From Moraxella osloensis (GTDB lineage: Bacteria; Pseudomonadota; Gammaproteobacteria; Pseudomonadales; Moraxellaceae): a stretch of DNA of 64,000 nt. Both the position numbers and the translations under genes were made by a program. The stretch lies in NCBI RefSeq assembly GCF_009867135.1, contig NZ_CP047226.1, forward strand, positions 1,302,001 through 1,366,000, given 5' to 3'. Positions 27,561 through 37,745 of the stretch are shown piece by piece. The notes below the pieces were generated by a model. That model was not told the origin of the DNA and did not search any database. It saw only the letters and a program-made list of their open reading frames with translations. Each line of letters starts with the position of its first letter. Position 1 is the first letter of the stretch.

Positions 27561-28673
27561 TTAAGATTTTTTACCGACCAAGTCAATCACCCAAAGCTCC
27601 GCTTGCGACCCTAACCGAAACGGCACACCCCAAAAACCATACCCCGAGCTTACAATCACATCGGTATTGTTGATGCGTTCATAGCCGTAACCCAAACGGT
27701 TGAGAAATTTGACAATGAAATTGGCAGGAAATATTTGCCCATTATGGGTATGTCCAGACACTTGCAAATCAATCGGTAATTGTACGTTTTGTTCAATCTC
27801 ATTGGGCTCATGGTCAAGTAAAATAATCGGCTTATCGGTATTTGACGGCATTAAGTCCTTGGTCGCTTTACGATAAGTGGCATGATTATCCAGTCTTCCT
27901 ACCAACCAAAGCTGGTTATCAACCAACACTTTGTCATCTGCCAATAAGGTGATATTGGCTTTTTTGATCGCATCGCGAATCTCGCCTTCATGCCCATACA
28001 TATCATGATTGCCTAGCGTGGCATACGCGCCCATTGGCACGGCATTTGCTAGTTGCTGCAGCGCGGGCTGCATATTCTGCGAGGTATAATAGTCAACATT
28101 ATCATCCATGATATCGCCAGGCATCAACAGCAGTTGCACGTTCTGTGCTTTCACCATATCGGTTAATCGGTTAATTTGCCGCTCACCGACCATTAGACCC
28201 AAATGCAAGTCTGAAACCATCCCAATCCGAATCGGTTTGGCAAGTGGCTGATTGGCAGTCAAGGTGATATGACGAATAGTGGGTGTATAAGCATTATAAA
28301 TACCCATCAATATCATGCCAAAAAACATGAACGGCAACAAAATGCGCTGCCCGTAGATTTGATAGCTCACGGCATTAAAAAATTGCGGGGCAACTTTCAT
28401 CAACACCAAATTGATAATGCCCACCACCACCATCGACATGATGACAAACCACAAAATAGTCAGCCAAGTCATAGACAGCTTGAGCCCAAAGCTCGTCAAA
28501 CGTGCGATGCCAAACACCAATAACGCATTACTCACCACAAATAGACCAATCATCAAATAGCGAGAAGACCGATCGGATAACCAAGACCCTGCCCACCACT
28601 GCAGCCCCCGCCCCGCCCCATAAGTAAACAATTCAAACAACAATACAATGACGGTCAGAAATATCCAACGCAT
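27561..28673 (-). CDS. Membrane-anchored calcineurin-like metallophosphoesterase
   Basis: 370 residues. The N-terminal third has four or five membrane segments. The C-terminal domain (about residues 140-370) is a metallophosphoesterase with MVSDLHLG, MPGDIMDD, LGNHDMYGH, and HTHNGQIFP, which give the two-metal site ligands. It resembles the YaeI/YkuE group, some of which act on lipids or nucleotides at the membrane; the substrate here is unknown. Monocistronic, divergent from mnmA. Confidence 0.9.
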   Translation of the reverse strand: MRWIFLTVIVLLFELFTYGAGRGLQWWAGSWLSDRSSRYLMIGLFVVSNALLVFGIARLTSFGLKLSMTWLTILWFVIMSMVVVGIINLVLMKVAPQFFNAVSYQIYGQRILLPFMFFGMILMGIYNAYTPTIRHITLTANQPLAKPIRIGMVSDLHLGLMVGERQINRLTDMVKAQNVQLLLMPGDIMDDNVDYYTSQNMQPALQQLANAVPMGAYATLGNHDMYGHEGEIRDAIKKANITLLADDKVLVDNQLWLVGRLDNHATYRKATKDLMPSNTDKPIILLDHEPNEIEQNVQLPIDLQVSGHTHNGQIFPANFIVKFLNRLGYGYERINNTDVIVSSGYGFWGVPFRLGSQAELWVIDLVGKKS

Positions 28674-28788
28674 ACCAGCCCCAAATTTTTGATAAGTAAA
28701 GGTTATATAAAGAATGTTTGTGAATTTACAATGTCGCTTTATCTATTAAAGCCAATCAGTGAATTTGAAAAAATCAATTCATAGTTTT

Positions 28789-28847
28789 GTAAGTTGGTAA
28801 TTTAGGCATTAAAAAACCCAACTTACGAGAATAAGTTGGGTTTTTTC
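28789..28847 (+). terminator. Strong hairpin terminator with a competing upstream segment
   Basis: AACCCAACTTA and TAAGTTGGGTT (28816-28842) form a perfect stem followed by a T run. It lies between two divergent genes, where no known upstream gene needs it. GTAAGTTGG at 28789-28797 is exactly complementary to CCAACTTAC at 28818-28826 in the left arm, so an alternative antiterminator pairing is possible. Confidence 0.7.
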
Positions 28848-28886
28848 GATATCGGCTCATCCGATGACGGTATTGTGGCAGGTTTA

Positions 28887-30141
<1,255 letters not shown>

Positions 30142-30160
30142 TACACACTAAGATACAAAC

Positions 30161-30191
30161 AGCGCAAATTGATACCATTTGCGCTTTTTTT
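30161..30191 (+). terminator. mnmA intrinsic terminator
   Basis: AGCGCAAAT and ATTTGCGCT form a perfect stem with a seven-base loop, then T. The stem sequence is the same as in the terminator at 34364. Confidence 0.9.
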
Positions 30192-30203
30192 ATACCCTGT
30201 TGA

Positions 30204-31139
30204 TTAAGAAAAGTTTGCGACTAGGCGTTTATTCCACCCTGCCTTTTTTCGTAGGTAGCCAATTCCCCAGCAGCTTAAATAAATCACAAATGAAATGGTA
30301 GTGATATAAGGTGAAATCGGCAGCCCAGGTCCTAACGATAGTAATATCCCGCCGACCCCAGCGATGATGGCAAACAGCATGGATAGCAAATAGACATAGA
30401 TGGGTCTAGCCGTCACTTGACTCGCCGCTGCCGCAGGGGTGATGAGTAACGATAATAGCAGCAAGGCACCGACAAACTGCACACTCACCGCCACCACAAG
30501 ACTCAGCGCAAACATAAACAGCAAGGATAAAAATGTTAAATTCAAATGCTGTGCTTGGGCAACTTGCGGGTCGACCGCGGCAAATAACATGCGCTGACCA
30601 AATATGGCAATGATTGACAGTACAATCACCGCGACCACTAACATCGACTGCAATTCAGCGGGCGTGATTGCAACAATCTGCCCGGTTAATAAGCCAAATT
30701 TATTGGCAGAGCGACCTTGATACAAGGATAAAAACAACACCCCCAGCCCAAGCCCAAATGGCAACAAAATACCCACCACTGAGTTGCGGTTTTTGCCATC
30801 AATCCCCATGATACCCAGCACCATGCCAGCCGTCACCGCCCCAATGACGGCGCCTAGGGTGACTGAAGACCCTAACCATAAAGCACACGCCGCCCCTGCA
30901 AACGACAGCTCTGCTGTCCCATGCACGGCAAACGCCATGTCCCGTGCCTGTACCATCGGTCCAATGAATCCCGCCATCACACCCAACAATACCGCGGCCA
31001 CGATGGACGTTGATACCAAGGGCAACAGCTCAGCAAAGTTATCAAAATTGATGATGGTATGTAGCCAAGTCGTGAGCAGCATGTAAATTCCAAAAGTTAA
31101 AAAACCATCGAATGTGATGGCTTGTTTTGATTGAAGCAA
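30204..31139 (-). CDS. znuB: Zinc ABC transporter permease ZnuB
   Basis: 311 residues with about eight membrane segments, ABC-3 family. Characteristic stretches are AVHGTAELSFAGAACALWLG, VAVSVQFVGALLLLSLLITPAAAA and GLPISPYITTISF. It forms the inner-membrane pore of the zinc importer with ZnuC and ZnuA. The gene starts five bases after the znuC stop, so znuCB is one transcript. Confidence 0.93.
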   Translation of the reverse strand: MLQSKQAITFDGFLTFGIYMLLTTWLHTIINFDNFAELLPLVSTSIVAAVLLGVMAGFIGPMVQARDMAFAVHGTAELSFAGAACALWLGSSVTLGAVIGAVTAGMVLGIMGIDGKNRNSVVGILLPFGLGLGVLFLSLYQGRSANKFGLLTGQIVAITPAELQSMLVVAVIVLSIIAIFGQRMLFAAVDPQVAQAQHLNLTFLSLLFMFALSLVVAVSVQFVGALLLLSLLITPAAAASQVTARPIYVYLLSMLFAIIAGVGGILLSLGPGLPISPYITTISFVIYLSCWGIGYLRKKAGWNKRLVANFS

Positions 31140-31144
31140 ATAAA

Positions 31145-31939
31145 TTAGCGAAATCGATTGATTAAGTCGACACCACCGAGCTTGGCAGTCGCATTTTCAA
31201 GGCGTAGCACTTTATCCACCAAAGGTATAATCGGTTCGAGTTCATGGCTAATCATCAAAATCGCGGTATGATGCGCCTGTTTGCGATGGGCTAAAATATC
31301 ACTAACCACATACTGGCTTGCCACATCAAGGCTCAGCAGCGGCTCATCCATCAACAAAACATCAGGCTCAGCGACCAAGGCTTGGGCGATACGCATGCGC
31401 TGCTGCTCACCACCCGAGAGCATGGTAAGCGGTGCATCACAAAATGATTCGCCGCCGACTTCCGCAATGGCTTTATCCACCAAATATTTTTTTTGTTTTG
31501 CTGTCTGCCAAAAACCGCCTAAGGTTTTTTTGGGGCTAAACAGACCAAACAAATAATTTTCCCCATCCAGCCCCAGCTGCACCAAGTCCCTACCCCGAAT
31601 GGGTAGTTTTGGCGCAAAGTCTTTGAGCTGAGGCACATATCCCACTCGAATATCTTTGCCAAGCGTGATTGAACCACTGGATAGCGGCACAAGTTTGAGT
31701 AAACTTCGCAGCAATGTTGTCTTACCTGTACCGTTGGCGCCAAGCAATGCCACAAATTCACCCGATAAAATCGAAAAATTGACATCCTGCCATAGCAGAC
31801 GTTGTCCAAAGTGCATACTGCCATCTTTGACTTGCAAAACGACTTGCTGTGATTGGGGCAGTTTGACAAACGATTGGCAATGAATGGCCTGCGCAAACTG
31901 CCGCTCGCTATTGGCTATTTTGGTGGTTGACATGGGCAT
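31145..31939 (-). CDS. znuC: Zinc ABC transporter ATP-binding protein ZnuC
   Basis: 264 residues. Walker A GANGTGKTTLLRSLL (about residues 89-103), signature LSGGEQQRMRIAQALV, Walker B VLLMDEPLLSLDVAS and switch His in LMISHELEPI. The N-terminus is about 40 residues longer than E. coli ZnuC; a later in-frame start (for example at the Met before HFGQRLLW) would remove most of it, so the start is uncertain. It lies between znuA and znuB on the same strand, about 200 bases from znuA. Confidence 0.92.
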   Translation of the reverse strand: MPMSTTKIANSERQFAQAIHCQSFVKLPQSQQVVLQVKDGSMHFGQRLLWQDVNFSILSGEFVALLGANGTGKTTLLRSLLKLVPLSSGSITLGKDIRVGYVPQLKDFAPKLPIRGRDLVQLGLDGENYLFGLFSPKKTLGGFWQTAKQKKYLVDKAIAEVGGESFCDAPLTMLSGGEQQRMRIAQALVAEPDVLLMDEPLLSLDVASQYVVSDILAHRKQAHHTAILMISHELEPIIPLVDKVLRLENATAKLGGVDLINRFR

Positions 31940-32006
31940 GGTGGCTACTTCTTCATCCTAACGGCAAGATTAACGACAAGATCCTAAAGGCGAGGATGGT
32001 TGATTG

Positions 32007-32021
32007 GCAATATCATATTGC
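32007..32021. promoter_or_regulatory. Palindrome upstream of znuCB
   Basis: GCAATAT-C-ATATTGC is a perfect 7-1-7 palindrome about 70 bases upstream of znuC. It differs from the palindrome upstream of znuA. It could be an operator for znuCB, but no regulator is identified. Confidence 0.35.
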
Positions 32022-32111
32022 AAAAAATCTGGGCTAAAAATTAAGCATTATAAGCGATAACCAGCCAACACTATACCAATTAACGCAAATTTTTACCCAA
32101 ACGCATTTATA

Positions 32112-32136
32112 GGTAGCCTAAAATTTTTAGGCTACC
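32112..32136. terminator. 25-bp palindromic hairpin after znuA
   Basis: GGTAGCCTAAAA and TTTTAGGCTACC face each other with one base between. It lies seven bases after the znuA stop and lacks a long T run on the minus strand. It could be a weak terminator or an mRNA-stabilising hairpin between znuA and znuCB. Confidence 0.5.
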
Positions 32137-32142
32137 AAAAGA

Positions 32143-33300
32143 TTAGCGCATCGCTGCCGCAAAATCATCTAGGGTTTTTTCAATAAATTGGGTATAGCTT
32201 GTCACGCCATCGGGCAGGGTTTCATAGACCGCCACAACTGGGACTGTTGATGCCTTCGCCAATGTGATTAGTTGCTTTGAGGTGGCATCTTCGGTCTGGG
32301 CATTGACCACCAACAAACCCACTTGTTTATTGCTTAGCAGGCTTTTGCTGTCATTGAGCACTTTGACCGATACCCCCGCATCCGTCTCTGATTGCACGAC
32401 ATAGGCTTTTGGCGTTACATCCTTGATGCCCATATCGGCTAGCAAATACCCAGTGACAGGCTCAGTAGCAAAGGCAGTGATGGCTTTTTGCTGTCCGATT
32501 TGTTTGGCTTTGACTTTGAGCGCATCAATTTGCTGGATAAAGTGTTGGGTATTTTTCGCATAAATCGCTTGATTAGCAGGCGAGGTTGCAGCCAATTGCT
32601 TGTTGACCGCTTCAGCCACTTTTTTTGCTGTATCAAGGGAGAAAAACACGTGCTCATTGAAGTCACCGTGCACGTGAGGATGATCTGATGGTTGCGGATG
32701 AGCGGTCTTTATTTCGTGTTGGGTATCGTGTTGGTGTTCACCGGCAGACTCATCTGCCGCATTGTCCGTGTTAGGCGACAGTCCTGAAAGTGCTACGGCA
32801 TTAATCACTACAGGTTTGTGACTCACCGACTCAGCTAAGCTCATACCCCAATCATCATACCCGCCACCGTTGACCAGCATGACAGCGGACTTAGTGATAT
32901 TAAGCTTGTCGATCGCTGTGGCTTGATAATCATGCGGATCTTGTGATAAATCATCGACCCCCACAATTACATTGACTTTATCACCCCCGACCGCTTTAGC
33001 CACCGAACCCCACACATTGGTGGTGGCATACACGGTGGGTAATTGGCTATCAATAACGGTGTTTGATGAGACGTTATTTTTTGCTGAGGTATTGTTTGTA
33101 GCTTGGCTATTTGATGGGGATTGATTTGAGGTGGATTGCTTTGAGGTTGATGGATTGTCAGTTTGCTTTTGGCAGCCTGTTAATCCCCCCAATAGGCTCA
33201 TCGTCAATGTTACCCCTGCAATCGTGGGGGCTTTTAGTAGCCTTAGTAGCAAAAAAGGTCGGCTAAAAAAAGCATATTTGTTAATCAATGCGTTTATCAT
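32143..33300 (-). CDS. znuA: Zinc-binding periplasmic lipoprotein ZnuA
   Basis: About 385 residues. A signal sequence ends in GGLTGC, a lipobox. A Ser/Asn/Thr/Gln-rich linker of about 45 residues follows. The metal-binding domain starts at VYATTNVWGSVAKAVGG. A His/Asp-rich loop (HQHDTQHE ... HPHVHGDF) sits where ZnuA proteins carry their zinc-acquisition loop. Conserved His in DPHDYQ and HVFFSL are likely zinc ligands. The ATG at 33300 is preferred over the TTG at 33318. A Zur-box-like palindrome lies directly upstream, so it is likely induced by zinc shortage. Confidence 0.93.
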   Translation of the reverse strand: MINALINKYAFFSRPFLLLRLLKAPTIAGVTLTMSLLGGLTGCQKQTDNPSTSKQSTSNQSPSNSQATNNTSAKNNVSSNTVIDSQLPTVYATTNVWGSVAKAVGGDKVNVIVGVDDLSQDPHDYQATAIDKLNITKSAVMLVNGGGYDDWGMSLAESVSHKPVVINAVALSGLSPNTDNAADESAGEHQHDTQHEIKTAHPQPSDHPHVHGDFNEHVFFSLDTAKKVAEAVNKQLAATSPANQAIYAKNTQHFIQQIDALKVKAKQIGQQKAITAFATEPVTGYLLADMGIKDVTPKAYVVQSETDAGVSVKVLNDSKSLLSNKQVGLLVVNAQTEDATSKQLITLAKASTVPVVAVYETLPDGVTSYTQFIEKTLDDFAAAMR

Positions 33301-33333
33301 GCTAGGTCGCCCAATCAAGTATCGAGAATATTA

Positions 33334-33356
33334 AAAATGTTATATTATAACATTTT
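33334..33356. promoter_or_regulatory. Zur-box-like palindrome upstream of znuA
   Basis: AAAATGTTATA-T-TATAACATTTT is a perfect 11-1-11 palindrome. It closely matches the gammaproteobacterial Zur operator as I know it (ATGTTATA..TATAACAT core). It lies 34 bases before the znuA start, and could also act on the divergent outer-membrane protein gene about 200 bases away. Confidence 0.75.
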
Positions 33357-33561
33357 AATGGTGTTCTCAAGGTAGCTTAAGGATTTATGCTGCCTTAGAT
33401 TTCATCTATCGCACCTTTAAATTCAACTATTTGCGCTCACCTTTTTATGCCATAATAAATTTATCACCTTGCTGTATGGTTCACAGGCGAATCGGTGGTT
33501 ATTTTCTACGCTTTACGCCTGTCAGCACTTTTTTGTATGACCCACTCTCACAGGATGTTTT

Positions 33562-34333
33562 TATGAAACAATTTTTCGCACCTTGTCTGGTACTTGCCAG
33601 TATGTTGGGTACAACACTTGCCCACGCAGCCTCTATGCCAGTGGATACCACTGCCCGCTTTAAACTAGGGTTAAACGCGTCAATCAACCATTATGCGTAC
33701 GATAAGGACAATGATGTTACCATCATGCCACAAGCATTTTATGACAACAATCGACTCTACATTGAAGGCAGTGAAGCGGGTTATTATCCCTATAAAGACG
33801 CACAAAACGAATGGCGATTGACCGCAAGCTACGATAGCCGTTCATTTGATCCAGACGATGCGAGCACAGCGGCGTTAAAAAGACTCGATGAGCGTAAATG
33901 GTCTGCTATGGTGGGCACAAGCTATATGCGCATTACCCCGTATGGTGGCTTTAAAGCGCAACTGGAAACTGATGCGTTAGGTCTCAGTAAGGGTACTAGC
34001 GCAAAAGTGGCGCATTTGAGCAGATTTAAAGCAATGGATGATAAAATCACCATTTATCCTGAGTTAGGACTGCAGTGGTACAATGACAAGTACAACAATT
34101 ACTACTTTGGTGTTTCTGAGCAAGAATCGCTACGCACCGGGATAAAAACTTATAACGCTGATAGTAGCATTACCCCCTATATCAATGTCAGTGCCAGTTA
34201 CGCCATTTCGCCACGCTGGAGTGCGTTTATCAGTCAGCATTTAGAATATTTGAGCGATGAGCAAAAAGACAGCCCACTGGTTGATAACCGTGTCGATAGC
34301 AAAACGAAAATTGGCTTTAACTATCAGTTTTAA
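33562..34333 (+). CDS. MipA/OmpV family outer-membrane protein
   Basis: About 256 residues. The start at 33562 gives a clean signal peptide (FFAPCLVLASMLGTTLAHA) after AGGA; the frame extends upstream but reads poorly. The rest is amphipathic beta structure ending in IGFNYQF with a terminal Phe, as in outer-membrane barrels. NNYYFGVSEQESLRTGI matches the MipA/OmpV signature. MipA links murein hydrolase MltA and PBP1B in E. coli, but many family members have other or unknown roles. Its divergence from znuA across a Zur-like site raises possible zinc control, which is inference. Confidence 0.78.
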
Positions 34334-34363
34334 TGCCTAGCTTACCCATAAATAGCTGCCCAT

Positions 34364-34398
34364 AAAAAGCGCAAATTGTTTGATTTGCGCTTTTTTTA
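34364..34398. terminator. Bidirectional intrinsic terminator
   Basis: AAAAGCGCAAAT and ATTTGCGCTTTT form a perfect stem with a six-base loop and T runs on both sides. It follows the MipA/OmpV-like gene. Confidence 0.9.
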
Positions 34399-34416
34399 TT
34401 TAGCTTTTTTTATTTA
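34389..34416. repeat. 14-bp perfect tandem duplication over a stop codon
   Basis: GCTTTTTTTATTTA occurs twice (34389-34402, 34403-34416). The stop of the minus-strand hypothetical gene (34414-34416) is at the end of the second copy, and the first copy overlaps the terminator T run. Confidence 0.95.
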
Positions 34417-34683
34417 TAAAAAAGGGTTATTCACTTCATCCACGTGCGACGCTTGCTGCTGTTGAGTAGTAGATTTTTCCACCGTTTGTACTTGATGGGC
34501 TTCTAAATATGCAATGATTTGGCTCAGCACATCTTGCAATTGTTTTGCCGTGGCTAAACTTTGTTTATCTAACGTAAATGTCGCACTGCCATAGAGATTG
34601 ACTTGCTCTCCTTGATTCTCAAGGGTAAATTCGCCTAAGCCAACGCTTTGGCTATCATTTTGAAATGGTTTAAAAGCACTCAT
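34414..34683 (-). CDS. Small conserved-looking protein of unknown function
   Basis: 89 residues from the Met at 34683; the frame opens 17 codons earlier with a Lys/Thr/Ser-rich stretch that looks untranslated. No signal peptide or membrane segment. The middle (GEFTLENQGEQVNLYGSATFTL) alternates like beta strands and is followed by a helix (LATAKQLQDVLSQIIAYLEAHQ) and a Gln-rich tail. I do not recognise it. Codon use resembles its neighbours. It lies downstream of the nuclease gene on the same strand. Confidence 0.65.
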   Translation of the reverse strand: MSAFKPFQNDSQSVGLGEFTLENQGEQVNLYGSATFTLDKQSLATAKQLQDVLSQIIAYLEAHQVQTVEKSTTQQQQASHVDEVNNPFL

Positions 34684-34743
34684 CTTTTTCCCCTGTTTAG
34701 TTGTTGACTTGCTAGTTTTTGACTTGCTAATCACTGATTTTGG

Positions 34744-35616
34744 TTATGGTGCAATAGTCGCTACATTGCTCGGCAAACTGGGAAACGCATTGACCCCGGT
34801 GCGTTTTTTAAGGGTGCTTAGGCTAATTTTTTCAACGGTTCCGCTATCATCATTCGGGCTAAAAAATGCTATCGCTTGATGTTGTGATGGCAAATATACC
34901 GCTTTAAAAAAATGCGATGGCACCAACACGCGATTTTTTAGCCGTTTGACTTCCGGTGTTAGGAACGCCACCCCTGTCACCACATAAGCTGAGCCGTATT
35001 GGTTGGTCAGGTTACGAGTTTGTGTTTCAATTTTCACCCAAGTTGTACGGTTGTTGTCAGGTGTTTGTGGGGCGATATTGGCTAAACTAAAGCTATCAAA
35101 TTGTGAGTCCGGGTTTGCCATATCAGCATTGGGCGCTAAATGTCCTCTATCAAATCCGGTACGGGTATAATCGCTCAATAAGCTACGCACCTCGGTTGGC
35201 AGGCGAGTTTCTTCATGAAAGTTATCCTCTCTGACCAAGGTTTTGGCAGCCGTTATTCGTTGTCGCGTCAAATGCTCAGCGACCCAAATAGGGGTTTTGG
35301 TGACACCCGAATACATCACCGCAAAGCCATTAAAGCACAGTGGGTAGGTTTTTTGCGAAAGCTTAGCGGTCATTGTCGGCTGGGTTTTCTCCAAAAACTC
35401 GCTGGCGCATTTTTGTAACGCCTTGTCTAGCGAGCGCGTGGTGAGTGCTTGGGTATCTGCGTTCGCTTGGGTGGCAGGAATAGTAGGGATAGTAATGGTA
35501 TTGCTATCGGGCTTGGCGGTTGAGGGCGCAACACTACAACCTGTCACATACAGCAAGCCAACGCTTATGGCTGATAAGATGGCAGTATGGCTAACAAAAT
35601 GGGTTTGAACTATCAT
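34744..35616 (-). CDS. DNA/RNA non-specific endonuclease, lipoprotein form
   Basis: About 290 residues. The start at 35616 gives a signal sequence ending in LLYVTGC, a probable lipobox. The catalytic region is NUC1/EndA-like: the DRGH motif is in RTGFDRGHLAPNADM, followed by SLANIAPQTPDNNRTTW with the metal-binding Asn. PLCFNGFAVMYSGVTKTPIWVAEHL is the usual entry strand. It would be anchored at an envelope membrane and degrade nucleic acids for nutrition, defence against outside DNA or DNA uptake; which one is not known. Confidence 0.88.
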   Translation of the reverse strand: MIVQTHFVSHTAILSAISVGLLYVTGCSVAPSTAKPDSNTITIPTIPATQANADTQALTTRSLDKALQKCASEFLEKTQPTMTAKLSQKTYPLCFNGFAVMYSGVTKTPIWVAEHLTRQRITAAKTLVREDNFHEETRLPTEVRSLLSDYTRTGFDRGHLAPNADMANPDSQFDSFSLANIAPQTPDNNRTTWVKIETQTRNLTNQYGSAYVVTGVAFLTPEVKRLKNRVLVPSHFFKAVYLPSQHQAIAFFSPNDDSGTVEKISLSTLKKRTGVNAFPSLPSNVATIAP

Positions 35617-35896
35617 GAGTGACCTTAAAAAAAGAAGAAATGAAAAATGGCACAATGACTACAATGGTATGGTTCGGGCTAAAGTGTCGGATAACGTAGT
35701 TTAAAGCTTGGTTTAAAACTTCTTGGTTATTTTATAAGGTTTTTTAATGGAATACGCAAATATTTACTGGTAGTGACAGCAGTTTTTTGACATATTTTTG
35801 GCTAATATTGTTTTGACTATTTTTATCCCCATATTTTCCCATCAACAATTGCTTAAGTTCTGATAAAATACGCTTTTTGTCGTTAGTAAATCCTCT
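35617..35896. other. Divergent region between nuclease and queC
   Basis: About 280 bases, AT-rich, with presumably both promoters. I looked for a preQ1 riboswitch before queC and saw no convincing structure. Confidence 0.4.
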
Positions 35897-36607
35897 ATGA
35901 GTACATCAACCACATCACAAAACGCCGTCGTCTTACTCTCGGGCGGGCTAGATTCCGTGACTTGCCTTTACTGGGCAAAAGCCAATTATACCAACGTCAC
36001 AGCGGTAAGCTTTAACTATGGTCAGCGCCACAATAGCGAACTTAATGCCGCCAAAAAAATCGCCGCGACTGCCCAAGTCAACCATCGCATTATCGATATT
36101 GATTTGGCACAATTAGGTGGCTCAGCGTTGACCGATGCTTCGCTGGTGGTACCCGATGCCAAACAAACAGATTTTAGCGATAATCAGCATAATGACAGCA
36201 TTCCAATTACCTATGTGCCTGCGCGTAATACCATCTTTTTGTCGTATGCGCTGGCATTGGCAGAGGTGACACAGTCCAATGCCATTGTGATTGGCGTCAA
36301 TGCAGTCGATTATTCAGGCTATCCTGACTGTCGTCCTGAATATATTGCAGCCTTTGAAAAGATGGCAAATCTCGCTACCAAAGCCGGTGTGATGGGCAAT
36401 CATCTCCACATTGCAACGCCATTGTTGCATTTAAGTAAAGCAGAAATCATTAAGCTTGGGGTATCTTTGGGGGTTGATTATGCGTTGACCGTGTCATGCT
36501 ACCGCGCAGATAGCGAAGGACGCGCCTGCGGGCACTGCGATAGCTGTTATCTACGTCAGCAAGGTTTTTTACAAGCTGAAATAGATGACCCAACGATTTA
36601 TCAGTAA
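35897..36607 (+). CDS. queC: 7-cyano-7-deazaguanine synthase QueC
   Basis: 236 residues. It makes preQ0 from 7-carboxy-7-deazaguanine for queuosine in tRNA. The PP-loop is VLLSGGLDSVTCLY. The zinc site is the Cys set in CYRADSEGRACGHCDSCYLR near the C-terminus. ITYVPARNTIFLSYALALAE and DYSGYPDCRPEYI are typical. Isolated from other queuosine genes; folE at 2428 supplies the same pathway's first step elsewhere in the window. Confidence 0.95.
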   Translation: MSTSTTSQNAVVLLSGGLDSVTCLYWAKANYTNVTAVSFNYGQRHNSELNAAKKIAATAQVNHRIIDIDLAQLGGSALTDASLVVPDAKQTDFSDNQHNDSIPITYVPARNTIFLSYALALAEVTQSNAIVIGVNAVDYSGYPDCRPEYIAAFEKMANLATKAGVMGNHLHIATPLLHLSKAEIIKLGVSLGVDYALTVSCYRADSEGRACGHCDSCYLRQQGFLQAEIDDPTIYQ

Positions 36608-36714
36608 TCTATCATCATCAAATCCTGCCAGCTTTATTGCGTCAACGGTAAAGCTAGCCATTGTACGATTGAACACCTGCTGTTCTATACTGCTGTCTCT
36701 TATGAGGATAAACT

Positions 36715-37029
36715 ATGAAACATTCAGCCATCGTGACCCTATTTGCTAGCATGGTTTTGCCGTTTGCCGCACATGCCGCCAACCCACAATATGTCAATGC
36801 TTGCGCCACCCAAATGACCGAAAAACACATCACTGATGCCGCTTCTGCAAAAAAAGTATGTACTTGTGTGGTAGATGAACAAGCAAAAATCACCCAAGCG
36901 CAAAAAAATGAGCTTGATACCTGGGTAAAAAGTGGTAAAGATGTTCGCCAAAACAAAACTTTTCAAGACATCAGTGCGCGTATGAAAGCGTGTGGCAACG
37001 GCGTTAAATTTAATAAAGCCCGTCCCTAA
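36715..37029 (+). CDS. Small secreted protein of unknown function
   Basis: 104 residues with a clear signal peptide (IVTLFASMVLPFAAHA). The mature part of about 85 residues has four Cys, two close together (KKVCTCVVDEQAK), and is mostly helical and Lys/Gln-rich. It is probably periplasmic with disulfides. No family recognised with confidence. It has its own terminator after the stop and sits between queC and bcp. Confidence 0.7.
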   Translation: MKHSAIVTLFASMVLPFAAHAANPQYVNACATQMTEKHITDAASAKKVCTCVVDEQAKITQAQKNELDTWVKSGKDVRQNKTFQDISARMKACGNGVKFNKARP

Positions 37030-37071
37030 TTGGTTACACTCAATACCATAATCGATAGCGCCGCACCACCA

Positions 37072-37098
37072 GACCAGTTGTTTACTGGTCTTTTTTTA
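37072..37098 (+). terminator. Intrinsic terminator after the small secreted protein
   Basis: GACCAGT and ACTGGTC form a perfect stem with a five-base loop, followed by seven T. Confidence 0.9.
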
Positions 37099-37168
37099 TT
37101 TTGTCGCATGAAGAAGTTTGTACTCAATCTGGCTTTCTGATATTGTTAGTTCAATTTTTGCTTGGGAA

Positions 37169-37675
37169 ATGTCCATGACTCAACTACCCAATTTTTTGGT
37201 CACCACGGTTGAAGCGGATACCAGCCGTCATGCTACAGCGCAGCCGCAATTTATCCAGCGTCAAATCAATCTGCTAGCGTATGCCAAACAAGCAGAAAAA
37301 GGCTTGATTCTGTACTTTTATCCAAAAGACAACACCTCAGGCTGTAGTGTGCAAGCGCAAGATTTTAGCCAGCATTTGACCCACTTGCAGCAGCTTGGCT
37401 ACCAAGTCATTGGCGTATCAAGAGATAGTGTCAAAAGCCATGAAAAATTTATCGCCAACCAACAGATTAATTTTGCGCTAGTGAGTGATACCGATGAACA
37501 GCTTTGCCAATATTTTGACATCATTGCTGAAAAAAAATTGTACGGCAAAGTCAGCCTTGGCGTGGTGCGTTCAACGTTAATTTTCGACAACGCAGGCAAG
37601 CTGGTTTATGAGATGCGCAATGTCCGCGCCAAGGGGCATATGGATAAATTACTTGCGATATTGCCCACCCTTTAA
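37169..37675 (+). CDS. bcp: Thiol peroxidase of the Bcp/PrxQ type
   Basis: About 168 residues from the ATG at 37169 (another at 37175). It reduces peroxides with thioredoxin. The peroxidatic Cys is in KDNTSGCSVQAQDF. The PrxQ resolving Cys five residues later is absent (Gln-Ala-Gln), so it is of the 1-Cys-like Bcp type or uses the Cys in EQLCQYFDI. ILYFYPKDN and VIGVSRDSVKSHEKF are family hallmarks. Monocistronic; the stop codon begins a repeated TAACCCAAAC. Confidence 0.93.
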   Translation: MSMTQLPNFLVTTVEADTSRHATAQPQFIQRQINLLAYAKQAEKGLILYFYPKDNTSGCSVQAQDFSQHLTHLQQLGYQVIGVSRDSVKSHEKFIANQQINFALVSDTDEQLCQYFDIIAEKKLYGKVSLGVVRSTLIFDNAGKLVYEMRNVRAKGHMDKLLAILPTL

Positions 37676-37702
37676 CCCAAACCAACCTAAATTAACCCAA
37701 AC
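37673..37702. repeat. Repeated TAACCCAAAC at the bcp stop codon
   Basis: TAACCCAAAC occurs at 37673-37682, including the stop codon, and again at 37693-37702 with a 20-base period. Confidence 0.7.
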
Positions 37703-37745
37703 ACCTTATTTTATTTTGATTTTTTGACTCGAGATCACTCATTGT

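Noticed and set aside
35697-35896. preQ1 riboswitch before queC
   Set aside because: No compact C-rich loop/A-rich tail pseudoknot could be recognised near the start codon.
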